A DNA stretch of 64,000 nt from PCRC01 sp040384665 (GTDB lineage: Bacteria > Pseudomonadota > Gammaproteobacteria > Burkholderiales > Burkholderiaceae_C), in the NCBI GenBank assembly GCA_040384665.1, contig JAZKIY010000012.1:1-64000 (forward strand), given 5' to 3'. Numbering within the stretch: position 1 is the stretch's first letter; each line of letters starts with the position of its first letter. Positions 8,306 to 17,040 of the stretch are shown piece after piece. Made by a program: the position numbers and the translations under genes. Below the pieces are notes generated by a model. It was not told the origin of the DNA and did no database searches. It saw only the letters and a program-made list of their open reading frames with translations.

Positions 8306-9708
8306 CGATGCAGGATTTCACCGACGGTCTGGCGCTCGACATCGCCACACTGAGCGCGGCCTACGCCACACAGCGACTGACACCCACCGCGTTGATCGAC
8401 GCGGTGTACCGGCGCATCGCGCGCCGGGGCGACGACAAGGTCTGGCTGCACCTGCGGCCGCGGGCCGACGTGCTGGCCGAGGCCGGTGCGCTGCAAGCCC
8501 GCCACGCGCGTGGCGAGGCGCTGCCTCTGTACGGCCTGCCCTTTGGCGTGAAAGACAACATCGACGTGGCCGGCCTGCCCACCACCGCCGGCTGCGCGCC
8601 GTTCGGCTACACCGCAGACCGCAGCGCGGCCGTGGTTGAGCGGCTGCAGGCGACCGGTGCGCTGCTGCTCGGCAAACAGAACATGGACCAGTTCGCCACC
8701 GGCCTGGTAGGCACCCGCACCACGACCGGCCACTGCGCCAACGCCATCGATGCGCGCTACGTGCCGGGTGGCTCCAGTTCGGGCTCGGCAGTGGCAGTAG
8801 CGGCTGGTCTGACGACGTTTTCGATCGGCTCCGACACCGGGGGTTCCGGTCGCGTGCCAGCCGCCTGCAACGGTATCGTCGGCCTCAAGCCCACGCCGGG
8901 CCTGGTCAGCACGCGCGGCTTTTTGTACTGCAACCGCAGCTTCGACGTGCCGCCGGTGTTCGCATTGAACGTGAATGACGCTTACCGCGTGCTGGGCGTA
9001 CTGACCAGCCCCGATGCCGAAGACCCGTATTCGCGCAGTGCACCTGCCGCCACCGCGCGGGCGCTGCAGCCCGGGTGGCGCTTCGCCGTACCAAGGCCTG
9101 ACCAGCTTGAATTCTTCGGCGACGAGGCCATGCGTGCGCAGTTCAACCTCGCGCTCGGGCATTTACAGGCACTGGGCGGCGAACCGCTGCCCATCGACTT
9201 TGCGCCTTTCCTCGAAGTCGGCCGCATGGTGTTCAACAGCCCCCTGATCGCCGAGCGCTGGTTGACCTACGGGGTGGCTGTCGATCAGCACCCGGAACAG
9301 GTCCACCCCGCTGTGCGGCAGTCCCTCACCGCTGCGCGCCAGTACAGCGCCGCAGATGCCTTCGCCACGCTGTACCGGTTGCAGGAACTGCAGCGCGACA
9401 CCGCCCGCGTGTTTGAACAGGCCGACGTGCTGGTCACACCAACGATAGGCCGCCTGCCGACCTGTGCCGAAGTCGAAGCCGACCCGATGGCCGCCAACAC
9501 CCGCATGGGCTACTACACCTACTTCGCCAACCCGCTGCACCTCGCCGCCATCAGCGTGCCCGGTGGTCTGCGGCGCGATGGGCTTCCGTGTGGCATCAGC
9601 ATCGCCGGGCCGGCGTTCAGCGAAGCGCTGATCGGCACGGTGGCAACCGCGCTGGAGCAGCGTGTTGCTGCGCCCGCGCCCGCACAACAGGAAGCGGTGG
9701 CCGCATGA
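8302..9708 (+). CDS. Allophanate hydrolase-like amidase (amidase signature family)
   Basis: A cytoplasmic hydrolase of 468 residues with the amidase-signature Ser-cisSer-Lys triad: Lys84 in FGVKDNID, cis-Ser in PGGSSSGSA (158-159) and nucleophile Ser182 in GSDTGGSGR. The surrounding sequence (SGRVPAACNGIVGLKPTPG, then DAEDPYSR) is that of allophanate hydrolases, which turn allophanate into ammonia and CO2. It lacks the roughly 130-residue C-terminal domain of full-length AtzF, so the true substrate may be another N-carbamoyl or amide compound. The start at 8302 overlaps the permease stop. The linkage predicts release of ammonia from an imported amide. Confidence 0.8.
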   Translation: MTMQDFTDGLALDIATLSAAYATQRLTPTALIDAVYRRIARRGDDKVWLHLRPRADVLAEAGALQARHARGEALPLYGLPFGVKDNIDVAGLPTTAGCAPFGYTADRSAAVVERLQATGALLLGKQNMDQFATGLVGTRTTTGHCANAIDARYVPGGSSSGSAVAVAAGLTTFSIGSDTGGSGRVPAACNGIVGLKPTPGLVSTRGFLYCNRSFDVPPVFALNVNDAYRVLGVLTSPDAEDPYSRSAPAATARALQPGWRFAVPRPDQLEFFGDEAMRAQFNLALGHLQALGGEPLPIDFAPFLEVGRMVFNSPLIAERWLTYGVAVDQHPEQVHPAVRQSLTAARQYSAADAFATLYRLQELQRDTARVFEQADVLVTPTIGRLPTCAEVEADPMAANTRMGYYTYFANPLHLAAISVPGGLRRDGLPCGISIAGPAFSEALIGTVATALEQRVAAPAPAQQEAVAA

Positions 9709-11204
9709 GCCTGCCTTTTTCCTGGGCCGAATGGGGCCAGCAGGGTGCTGTGGAACTGGCACAGCATGTGCGCCAAGGCGACGTTACCGCTGCCGAACTG
9801 GCCGCGCAGGCCCATGCCGCCGCGAAGGCCACCGAGCCACACCTCGCCGCGTTGGTCGAGCTGTTCGACACCCCCGCCACGGCGCCGGATGTGGCGCTGC
9901 CGTCCGACGCGCTGACCCATAGCCTGCTGGCCGGCGTTCCCACCTTTCTGAAAGACCTGGGCTCGTCCATCGCCGGGTTGCTGCGCGAGAACGGCTCGGC
10001 GCTGCACCGCGGCGAACGCGTGGCGCAAACCGACCCGCTGCCCACCACCTGGCTGCGCCAGGGCCTGCAGATTCTTGGCCGCTCCACCACGGCCGAGCTG
10101 GGCATGGGCTACGACACCAGCACCGTCTACCAGGGCCTGCAGGTCACGCGCAACCCCTGGAACACCGACTACACCGCTGGCGGTTCGTCCGGCGGCGGCG
10201 CGGCGCTGGTAGCCGCCGGTGTGGTGCCCATCGCCCATGCGACCGACGGCGCCGGCTCCATCCGCCAGCCTTCGGCGCTGAACGGCCTCGTCGGGCTGAA
10301 GGTGACGCGTGGCCTGCTGCCACTGCCCTGGGGTGTGAACGAGTTGCTGAACACGTCGATGGTCGAGGGTGTCTTCGCCCGCACGCTGGCCGACACCGCG
10401 CTGGCGCTCGACGCCGCCACGCGCGAGCCATCGCCGCTGGGCAAACACTACATCGCCGCACCGCACACGCCAACCGGCGCACTGGCCGCCCTGCAACACC
10501 CCGCGGGCCCACTGCGCATTGGTGTAACGACCAGCGACTTCGGCCGGCCCACGCCCTGCGAGCCCGAGCGGGCCGCGCGGGTGCGCACGGTGGCCGACGC
10601 ACTGGCGCGCGCCGGGCACCAGGTGGAAGAGATCGCCACCGCCAACCTGCCCGACTGGGGCGTGTTGTGGCGTTCGTTCGAAACCTTCTGGGCCGGCATG
10701 CGGGCGGCGTCGTGGCGGCTCACACACGGCGACCTCGACGCCGCCGCGCTCGCCGGCCTGTCGCCCATGGTGCGGCAGTACTGGCACGCCGCGCAACGCT
10801 ACAGCAAACACGACGTGATGCGTTACACGGCCGACAACGTCAAGACCACACTCGCATTCGGGCGCCTGCTGGAACGCTACGACGTGCTGCTGCTGCCGGT
10901 GGTGCCCTACGCGACGCCTATCGCCAACACCACGCTGTCGCCCGCCATCGAACACGATTTCGATGCCTTCCTGCAGCGCTTCCTTGACGCTGGCCGCTAC
11001 ACCATCCCCGCCAACGAGGCGGGCCTGCCGGCACTCGCGCTGCCCGCCGGACTGGACACCCAGGGGCTGCCCATCGGCGTGCAGCTCTATGGGCGCTGGC
11101 GCGGCGAGGTGGCGTTGTTGCAGGCAGGTCAGGCGGTGCAGCAGGTGCTGGGCGCAGCACCTGGCGGGCGTGTACCTGCCGTCCATAGCAGCCGGCTGGT
11201 CTGA
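9705..11204 (+). CDS. Amidase (amidase signature family, NylA-like)
   Basis: A second amidase of 499 residues. Catalytic residues are Lys83 (TFLKDLG), cis-Ser in AGGSSGGGAA (161-162) and Ser185 in HATDGAGSIR. The HATDGAGSIRQPS and GLVGLKVTRG segments resemble 6-aminohexanoate cyclic dimer hydrolase and related aryl- or lactam-type amidases. The start at 9705 overlaps the preceding stop (ATGA), so it is co-translated. It is probably the last gene of the operon, since a hairpin and the repeat-bearing spacer follow. The substrate is unknown. Confidence 0.85.
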   Translation: MSLPFSWAEWGQQGAVELAQHVRQGDVTAAELAAQAHAAAKATEPHLAALVELFDTPATAPDVALPSDALTHSLLAGVPTFLKDLGSSIAGLLRENGSALHRGERVAQTDPLPTTWLRQGLQILGRSTTAELGMGYDTSTVYQGLQVTRNPWNTDYTAGGSSGGGAALVAAGVVPIAHATDGAGSIRQPSALNGLVGLKVTRGLLPLPWGVNELLNTSMVEGVFARTLADTALALDAATREPSPLGKHYIAAPHTPTGALAALQHPAGPLRIGVTTSDFGRPTPCEPERAARVRTVADALARAGHQVEEIATANLPDWGVLWRSFETFWAGMRAASWRLTHGDLDAAALAGLSPMVRQYWHAAQRYSKHDVMRYTADNVKTTLAFGRLLERYDVLLLPVVPYATPIANTTLSPAIEHDFDAFLQRFLDAGRYTIPANEAGLPALALPAGLDTQGLPIGVQLYGRWRGEVALLQAGQAVQQVLGAAPGGRVPAVHSSRLV

Positions 11205-11208
11205 GCAG

Positions 11209-11237
11209 GTAAAAACTGAACTGCAGCGCAGTTTTAC
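11209..11237 (+). terminator. Stem-loop after the amidase operon
   Basis: GTAAAA and CTG at the left pair with CAGTTTTAC at the right (one unpaired A), with a nested AACTG/CAGTT pairing. It lies 5 bases after the amidase stop. It has no long T-tract, so termination is only plausible. Confidence 0.45.
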
Positions 11238-11240
11238 GAA

Positions 11241-11300
11241 CCCAATAGGCTTCTGGCCAGCGTTATTGCTATCTCAATAGCTACATAAAAAGTAGCAGGA
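11241..11300 (-). repeat. Comamonadaceae-type short interspersed repeat, copy A
   Basis: Read on the minus strand, this spacer contains GCTATTGAGATAGC, then ACGCTGGCCAGAAGCC. The same ordered elements recur at 38631, 53196 and 55316. It is non-coding here and partly forms a GCTAT/ATAGC hairpin. Confidence 0.7.
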
Positions 11301-11373
11301 AACCAACGGTGTGCGGCGGTTGTTGGGCTTGGCGCATCCGCTGCTGCGTATCCAGCACGCGCGGAACGGTGGC

Positions 11374-11389
11374 TGTTGCATGTGCAGCA
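11374..11389. promoter_or_regulatory. Putative enhancer (UAS) of the sigma-54 activator, site 1
   Basis: TGTTGC-ATGT-GCAGCA is an imperfect inverted repeat (one mismatch) with the same arm length and 4-base spacer as the sites at 26983 and 33101. It lies 87 bases upstream of the sigma-54 promoter at 11477, a usual distance for an enhancer-binding protein. GCAGCA-like words are frequent in GC-rich DNA, so support rests on the repeated arrangement. Confidence 0.55.
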
Positions 11390-11476
11390 ACACCATGTGC
11401 CCGCGTTTCCCCCATTCCCGACAAAACTCTTAATCAAATCAAGGACTTGGGACAAACGCATGCAGCGTGCAGCGGC

Positions 11477-11492
11477 TGGCACGCGAGTTGCG
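11477..11492 (+). promoter_or_regulatory. Sigma-54 promoter of the DUF1549/cytochrome cluster
   Basis: TGGCACG-CGAG-TTGCG matches the sigma-54 consensus TGGCACG-N4-TTGC exactly, with GG at 11478-11479 and GC at 11490-11491 (10 bases between). Transcription would start near 11503, about 20 bases before the ATG at 11524, leaving room for the GGAG ribosome site. This is the best sigma-54 match in the window. Confidence 0.8.
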
Positions 11493-11523
11493 CTAACAGA
11501 GGCTCTGACACCGGAGCCCACCC

Positions 11524-13854
11524 ATGAGAAAAATCCTGTACCTGTCGCTGCTGCTCGCATTGCCCGCTTTCGCAGAGACGCCCACCGCCACCAAACCGGC
11601 GGCCACCACCGGCAAAGCCGCCACCAAGGCCTGGTCGCCCTACCAGCCGCTGACGCAGCCGGCGGTACCCGCTGTGGCCAAACAAGCCTGGGCACGCACA
11701 CCAGTCGATGCGTTTGTGCTGGCGCAACTGGAGGCCAAAGGCCTGCCACCCTCGCCCGAGACCGACCGCGCCACCTTCATCCGCCGCGCCACGCTCGACG
11801 CCTGGGGACTGCTGCCCTCGCCAGAGGAGGTCAAGGCGTTTGAGAAAGACAAGTCGTCCCAGGCCCATGAAAAACTCGTCGACCGCTTGCTGGCCTCCCA
11901 CCACTTCGGCGAGCGTCAGGCCCGCCGCTGGCTCGACCTGGCCCGCTACGCCGACAGCTCCGGTTTCCAGAACGACCAGACCCGACCCAACAACTGGCGC
12001 TACCGCGACTACGTGATCGACGCGTTCAACGCCGACAAGCCTTTCAGCCGCTTCATTCAGGAGCAGATCGCGGGCGACGAACTGTTCCCCGCCGACCAGG
12101 CCGCGAAAATCGCCACCGGCTTCCTGGCCGGCTACCCCGACAACGCCAACTCGCGCGACCTGGTGCAACGCAAATACCAAATCGAAACCGACATCACCGA
12201 CCAGGTCGGTGAGGTGTTCCTGGCCTCTACGGTGGGTTGCGCACGCTGCCACAACCACAAGGCCGACAAGGTCAGCCAGAAGGAATACTTCCAGCTGCAG
12301 GCCTTCTTTGCCAACACCAGTTTCGATGAGAGGGCGGTGCTGGCCAAGGGCAGCGAGAGCGCCTGGGACGAGGCCTTCGAGAAGCAGCAAGCCGCCTACA
12401 ACGAGGCCACCAAAGACATCCGCGCGCAGCAAAAGGCGATTCTCGACAGCGTGCGCGACAAGGGCCGCCAGTACCACAACGAGCGTTACCTGACCGACAG
12501 CCGCGACGCCATCTTCAAGCCGCAGGGCGAGTGGAACGCGCTCGACCGCTGGGTGAATTTCCGCCTCAAGACGGTGGCCACCGACAACGACATCGTGGCC
12601 TTTCTGCGCGAGACCGGCCAGGAGAAGGAACGCAGCGAATACGACGCCGCCAACGCCGACAGGCTCAAGCAGTACCAGGCCCTGGCCGAGCAGTTGAAGA
12701 AGTTCGACAAGCTCAAACCGGCCAAAGGCTCGCGCTTCCTGACCACCGCCACCGAGCTTGGCAAGGACGCCCCGCCGACGCAGCTGCGCTTTGGCGGCGT
12801 GCACGAGCGTCCGCAGGAAGAGGTGCAGCCGGGCCTGCCCGCGCTGTGGGCCGGCAAGTTCCAGCCACAGATCACGCCCACCGCGACCTCGTCGGGCCGC
12901 CGCACGGCGCTGGCGCAGTGGCTGTCCAGCAACGACAACCCGCTGACCGCTCGGGTCTACGTCAACCGCGTCTGGGCCCAGTACTTCAACAACGGCATCG
13001 TGTCCACCGTGGCCGACTTTGGCCGCGCCGGCACCAAGCCCACCCACCCTGAACTGCTCGACTGGCTGGCCAGCGACTTCATCGGCAAGGGCTGGAGCGT
13101 CAAGCAACTGCACCGCCAAATCCTGTTGTCCAGCGTGTACCGCCAGTCGTCCGCCCAACGCGACGACGTGGTCAAGGCCGATCCGGAAAACAAGCTGCTG
13201 GCGGTTTACCCGCGCAAGCGCCTGGAAGCCGAGGAAATCCGCGACTCGCTGCTGCACGCCTCCGGCCTGCTGGTCGACAAGGTCGGTGGCCCGTCGGTGT
13301 TCCCGCCCATCGTCAAGACCGCCGACGTGGGCAAGTCGCGTGACTTCCAGGGCAACCGCGCCTGGGCCGTGTCGGACGACCAGAACGACTGGTACCGCCG
13401 CAGCATCTACGTTTTCAACCGCCGCAGCTTCCCCTACCCGGTGACGCAGAACTTCGACCCGGCCGACCCCAGCAAGCCGCACCACAAGCGCGACGTGACG
13501 ACCACCCCGCTGCAGGCGCTGACGCTGTTCAACAGCGACGTGGTGTTCGACTGGTCGCAGGCCCTCGCTGGCCGTGTGATCAACGAAGCGGGTGCCGACG
13601 AAACCGCGCAGCTGAATCGCCTGTACGAAATCCTGTTCGCCCGCACGCCCAGCAAGACCGAGCGCGCCTCGCTGAAAGACTTTCTGGCGCAGGAGCAGAT
13701 CGTCATTCGCCAGAAAGCAGCCAACGGCCGCTTTGAAGTGGCGGTGCCGCAAGGCATCAAGGACACCAAGCAGTTCGACCCGGTGCGCTCGGCCGCTTTT
13801 GTTGACCTGGTGCATGCAGTTACCAACTCCAATGACTTCGCCTACCGCTTCTGA
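11524..13854 (+). CDS. DUF1549/DUF1553 (PSD1-type) secreted protein with one CxxCH motif
   Basis: A 776-residue exported protein with a signal peptide cleaved near AFA-ET. Residues about 58-250 form the DUF1549 domain (TPVDAFVLAQLEAKGL; HFGERQARRWLDLARYADS), ending in a heme-c-type motif CARCH at 239-243. The DUF1553 domain covers about 480-740 (NPLTARVYVNRVW, FGRAGTKPTHPELLDWLA, TTTPLQALTLFN). These domains are abundant in Planctomycetes and Verrucomicrobia and uncommon in Betaproteobacteria. The N-terminal planctomycete cytochrome domain seen in many homologues is absent. Biochemical function is unknown. It is the first gene of the cluster behind the sigma-54 promoter, and its usual partner, a DUF1501 protein, follows 54 bases on. 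Confidence 0.88.
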   Translation: MRKILYLSLLLALPAFAETPTATKPAATTGKAATKAWSPYQPLTQPAVPAVAKQAWARTPVDAFVLAQLEAKGLPPSPETDRATFIRRATLDAWGLLPSPEEVKAFEKDKSSQAHEKLVDRLLASHHFGERQARRWLDLARYADSSGFQNDQTRPNNWRYRDYVIDAFNADKPFSRFIQEQIAGDELFPADQAAKIATGFLAGYPDNANSRDLVQRKYQIETDITDQVGEVFLASTVGCARCHNHKADKVSQKEYFQLQAFFANTSFDERAVLAKGSESAWDEAFEKQQAAYNEATKDIRAQQKAILDSVRDKGRQYHNERYLTDSRDAIFKPQGEWNALDRWVNFRLKTVATDNDIVAFLRETGQEKERSEYDAANADRLKQYQALAEQLKKFDKLKPAKGSRFLTTATELGKDAPPTQLRFGGVHERPQEEVQPGLPALWAGKFQPQITPTATSSGRRTALAQWLSSNDNPLTARVYVNRVWAQYFNNGIVSTVADFGRAGTKPTHPELLDWLASDFIGKGWSVKQLHRQILLSSVYRQSSAQRDDVVKADPENKLLAVYPRKRLEAEEIRDSLLHASGLLVDKVGGPSVFPPIVKTADVGKSRDFQGNRAWAVSDDQNDWYRRSIYVFNRRSFPYPVTQNFDPADPSKPHHKRDVTTTPLQALTLFNSDVVFDWSQALAGRVINEAGADETAQLNRLYEILFARTPSKTERASLKDFLAQEQIVIRQKAANGRFEVAVPQGIKDTKQFDPVRSAAFVDLVHAVTNSNDFAYRF

Positions 13855-13908
13855 GCACGTCTTTTTTTAAACAGTCCACCCATTCCATCCAATAAAGGAA
13901 ACACCACC

Positions 13909-15357
13909 ATGTGCACGCACAACAACCCGCGTCGGGACTTCTTGCTCAAGGCCGGCCTCGGCGGCGCAGCGCTCAGCGGCCTGATCCCCGGCCTCGGCTT
14001 CAGCGGCGCGGCCCTCGCGTCGGACCTGATCGATCCGATGGCCCCCAAGGCACCGCATTTCCCCGCCAAGATCAAATCGGTGATCTGGCTGCACCAGAAC
14101 GGCGCGCCCAGCACGCTGGACCTGTACGACTACAAGCCCGACCTGATCAAGCTGGCGGGCAAGGATGTGCCAGCCTCGTTCCTGAAGGGCATCAAAACCA
14201 GCACCCAGGGCGGCGTGGGCAAGCTCTACGCCAGCAACCGCAGCTGGAAACAACACGGTGAAAGCGGCGCCTGGTTCTCCGACCTGCTGCCCAACCTGGC
14301 GACACAGGCCGACAAGATGACTTTCATCAAGTCGAGCACCACCGTGGGTGCGACGCATGACATCTCCATCCTCAAGCTCAACACCGGCGACCTGAACCCC
14401 GGCCGCCCGTCCCTCGGCGCCTGGATCACCTACGCGCTGGGCACGGCCAACCCTGACCTGCCGCCTTACGTGGTGCTGTACAACGGCGACCGCGAGCCAC
14501 AGGCCGGCTCGGTCAACTGGAACTCGGGTTTCCTGCCTGCGGTCTACCAGGGCACGGCCTTCCGCCCCGGCCCCTCGCCCATCCTGTACCTGGACCGCCC
14601 AGAAGCCCGTACCGCCCAGCAACAGCGTGCTTCGCTGGATTTGCTCAAGCGGCTCAACAAACTGGGTGCCGACCGCTACTCCGCCGACACCGAACTGCGT
14701 GCGCGCATCCAGTCCTACGAACTCGCCGACCGCATGCAGACCGCCGCCCCGGTGGCGGTGGACATCGGCAAGGAAACCGACGCCACCAAGGAACTCTACG
14801 GCCTGAACGACAAGACCAGCGAGAGCTACGGCGAGGTGCTGCTGCGCGCACGCCGCCTGGTGGAGCGCGGTGTGCGGTTCGTGCAGGTGGTGTCGGGCTT
14901 CCCCGAAGGCGCCGACATCGAACGCCAGAGCTGGGATGCCCACAACGACCTCGACAAGAACCACGGCCTGATGGCCAAGATGGTCGACAAGCCCATCGCC
15001 GGCCTGCTGGCCGACCTGAAATCGCGCGGACTGCTCGACACCACGCTGGTGGTCTGGACCTCCGAGTTCGGCCGCACCTCCTATGGCCAGAGCGGCAACG
15101 GCCGTGACCACAACCCCTGGGGTTACACGCAGTGGATGGCCGGTGGCGGCCTGAAGGCCGGCTTCACCTACGGCGAGACCGATGAGATCGGCCTGCAAAC
15201 CGCCGACAAGGACAAGGCCGTGGACACCTACGACCTGCACGCCACCGTGCTGCACCTGATGGGCCTGGACCACCTGAAGACCACCTTCCTCAACAGCGGC
15301 CGCTCGGAACGCCCGACAGTGGTGTACGGCAACGTGGTCAAGGACATCCTGGCCTGA
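13909..15357 (+). CDS. DUF1501 protein (alkaline phosphatase/sulfatase-like fold), Tat-exported
   Basis: A 482-residue protein with a twin-arginine leader (NPRRDFLLKAGLGG) followed by a hydrophobic stretch ending near ALA-SD, so it is exported folded, often with a metal. The body shows the DUF1501 pattern: SVIWLHQNGAPSTLDLYDYK near the start of the mature part, HDISILKLNTGDLNPGRPS, and near the end TTLVVWTSEFGRTSYGQ and NGRDHNPWGYTQW. Members are predicted relatives of sulfatases and alkaline phosphatases, but none is well characterised. It pairs with the DUF1549/DUF1553 gene upstream. Its stop touches the ATG of the cytochrome gene. Confidence 0.88.
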   Translation: MCTHNNPRRDFLLKAGLGGAALSGLIPGLGFSGAALASDLIDPMAPKAPHFPAKIKSVIWLHQNGAPSTLDLYDYKPDLIKLAGKDVPASFLKGIKTSTQGGVGKLYASNRSWKQHGESGAWFSDLLPNLATQADKMTFIKSSTTVGATHDISILKLNTGDLNPGRPSLGAWITYALGTANPDLPPYVVLYNGDREPQAGSVNWNSGFLPAVYQGTAFRPGPSPILYLDRPEARTAQQQRASLDLLKRLNKLGADRYSADTELRARIQSYELADRMQTAAPVAVDIGKETDATKELYGLNDKTSESYGEVLLRARRLVERGVRFVQVVSGFPEGADIERQSWDAHNDLDKNHGLMAKMVDKPIAGLLADLKSRGLLDTTLVVWTSEFGRTSYGQSGNGRDHNPWGYTQWMAGGGLKAGFTYGETDEIGLQTADKDKAVDTYDLHATVLHLMGLDHLKTTFLNSGRSERPTVVYGNVVKDILA

Positions 15358-15768
15358 ATGACGCCGCGCCCTTTCTCTGCCCGGGCCTTGGCCCGGGCCG
15401 CGGTGGCCTTCGCGGTCCTCGGCGCAGTGGCCCTCGGCGTGCACAGCGCCGAGGACGAGCTGGACACCGAGCTGATGCAAACCATCGAAGACACCAACAA
15501 GAGCATGGCGTCGAACATCGCACTCAAGGAAGCCAAGGGTGCGAAGTCGGATGCGCAGGAGCTGACGCAGATGTTCGCCAAGGTGGAAGGCCACTACAAC
15601 CGCAAGGGCGATGCGCCCGACGCGGTGGACCTGGCGCGCAAGAGCCGTGAGCTCAGCAGCCAGATCCTCGGCCAGATCGACGCCAGCGACTACGGCGCCG
15701 CCACCAACACCGCGACCAACCTCGCCCGCACCTGCAAAACCTGCCACAACTTCTACAAAAAATCGTGA
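15358..15768 (+). CDS. Small c-type cytochrome (cytochrome c'-like), periplasmic
   Basis: A 136-residue protein with an N-terminal export signal or anchor (up to about residue 31) and a helical body ending in the heme motif CKTCH at 126-130, six residues from the end. A C-terminal heme site in a four-helix protein is the cytochrome c' arrangement. It begins directly at the DUF1501 stop and its own stop overlaps the GTG of the next gene, so it is tightly coupled. It is a likely electron acceptor or donor for the periplasmic enzymes of this cluster. Confidence 0.85.
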   Translation: MTPRPFSARALARAAVAFAVLGAVALGVHSAEDELDTELMQTIEDTNKSMASNIALKEAKGAKSDAQELTQMFAKVEGHYNRKGDAPDAVDLARKSRELSSQILGQIDASDYGAATNTATNLARTCKTCHNFYKKS

Positions 15769-16361
15769 ACACCCTGCCCCTCAAACGTTTTACGCTCACC
15801 GGCCTGCTGTCCGTGCTGCCCTTTGCCCCGGCTTTGGCCGCCCTGAAAGAAGGCCAGCAGGCCCCCGGTTTCAATGCCCAGGCCTCGCTGGCCGGCCAGG
15901 CTTTTGCGTATTCGCTGAAAGATGCGCTCGCCAAAGGCCCGGTCGTGGTGTATTTCTACCCCTCGGCCTACACCAATGGCTGCAACCTGCAGGCCCGCAG
16001 TTTTGCGCTGCACCACGACCAGTTCACAGCAGCGGGCGCCAGCATCATCGGCGTGTCGCTCGACAACATCGCACGTCTGAACGACTTCTCGGCGGACCCC
16101 GAATACTGCGGCGGCAAGGTCGCTGTGGCGTCAGACACCGACGGCAAAATCTCGCGCGCCTACGACCTGTCGGTGCGCGAGGCCGATGCCAGCCGCAAGG
16201 ACACCCGCGGCCAGGCCATTGACCATGGCTACGCCGACCGCACCACCTTCGTGGTCACGCCCGACGGGCGCATCGCCGCCACCATTGGTGGCCTGACGCC
16301 GGTGGCCAACGTTGAACAGGCCCTGGCCGCCGTGCAGAAGCTGGCCGCCGGTCCGCGTTGA
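15765..16361 (+). CDS. Secreted peroxiredoxin (AhpC/TSA, BCP-like)
   Basis: A 198-residue thiol peroxidase with a signal peptide (cleavage near ALA-ALKEG). The peroxidatic site is YPSAYTNGCNLQARSF with Cys73. The GTG start at 15765 overlaps the cytochrome stop (GTGA). Peroxiredoxins of the BCP/PrxQ type reduce peroxides; here the signal peptide places it in the periplasm. It probably detoxifies peroxide made by the neighbouring redox enzymes. A partner Cys lies at CGG about 46 residues later. Confidence 0.88.
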   Translation: MNTLPLKRFTLTGLLSVLPFAPALAALKEGQQAPGFNAQASLAGQAFAYSLKDALAKGPVVVYFYPSAYTNGCNLQARSFALHHDQFTAAGASIIGVSLDNIARLNDFSADPEYCGGKVAVASDTDGKISRAYDLSVREADASRKDTRGQAIDHGYADRTTFVVTPDGRIAATIGGLTPVANVEQALAAVQKLAAGPR

Positions 16362-16365
16362 GTTG

Positions 16366-17040
16366 GTGCGCCCCACCCTTCCATGCCCACATTGGATCGC
16401 CGGGTGCTGTCTCCTGCTGGCCGTCGCGGGCACCGTGGCCGCCCAGACCGTGGGCGATGCGCGGCTGGGCCGGCAGAAATCCGAGGCCGAACGTTGCCAG
16501 GAATGCCATGGCCCCACCGGCCAGGGCAACGCCTTCGATCCGAGCAACAAGGCGGCCCGGCTGGCCGGCCAGCACACCGAGTATCTCGTGAAGCAGATCC
16601 GCAACTTCCGCAGCGGTGAGCGGTCGCACGTGGTCATGTCGCCGGTGGCCCGCCACCTGGACGACGCCGACCTGCACGACATCGCCGCCTACTTTGCCAG
16701 CCAGCCGCCCATGCACGGTGCGGCCGCAGCCGCTGCGCTGCCCGCACCCGTGTTGTACCGGCAAGGCGACGCACAACGCCGCATTGACGCCTGCCAGACC
16801 TGCCACGGTGACCAGGGCCAGGGGCGCGTGAGCCCATCGACCGCGCCGCGCCTGGCCGGTCAGGACAAGCCCTATCTGCAACGCCAGTTGCAGGCCTGGC
16901 GCAGCGGGGAACGCCGCAACAGCGCCGACGGCGCGATGAACCGGGTGACCCACCAGCTGAGCGACCAAGACATCGATGCACTGGCCGGCTATTTGTCCGG
17001 GCTCCAGCCTCATTCACTTTCCACGGGAACCCCACCATGA
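16366..17040 (+). CDS. Diheme cytochrome c (c4-like), periplasmic
   Basis: A protein of about 224 residues with a signal peptide (IAGCCLLLAVAGTVAA-Q) and two cytochrome c domains, heme motifs CQECH (44-48) and CQTCH (143-147). Each domain ends in an axial-Met-type region (VVMSPVARHL; DGAMNRV). This is the cytochrome c4 plan, a common electron carrier to terminal oxidases. The start is uncertain: GTG 16366 or TTG 16363 follow the peroxiredoxin stop, while an ATG at 16312 would overlap it by 50 bases and spoil the signal peptide. Its stop overlaps the next ATG. Confidence 0.85.
   Translation: MRPTLPCPHWIAGCCLLLAVAGTVAAQTVGDARLGRQKSEAERCQECHGPTGQGNAFDPSNKAARLAGQHTEYLVKQIRNFRSGERSHVVMSPVARHLDDADLHDIAAYFASQPPMHGAAAAAALPAPVLYRQGDAQRRIDACQTCHGDQGQGRVSPSTAPRLAGQDKPYLQRQLQAWRSGERRNSADGAMNRVTHQLSDQDIDALAGYLSGLQPHSLSTGTPP

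Noticed and set aside
1..11204. Dissimilatory sulfur oxidation (apr/dsr) operon
   Set aside because: The flavoprotein and ferredoxin look AprAB-like, but no sat, qmo, aprM or dsr gene follows; the rest is ABC importers and amidases.
11434..13815. A 793-codon minus-strand open frame over the DUF1549/DUF1553 gene
   Set aside because: It is antisense to a clearly recognised protein family, begins in the promoter region and has the Val/Gly/Gln/Arg-rich look of shadow frames.
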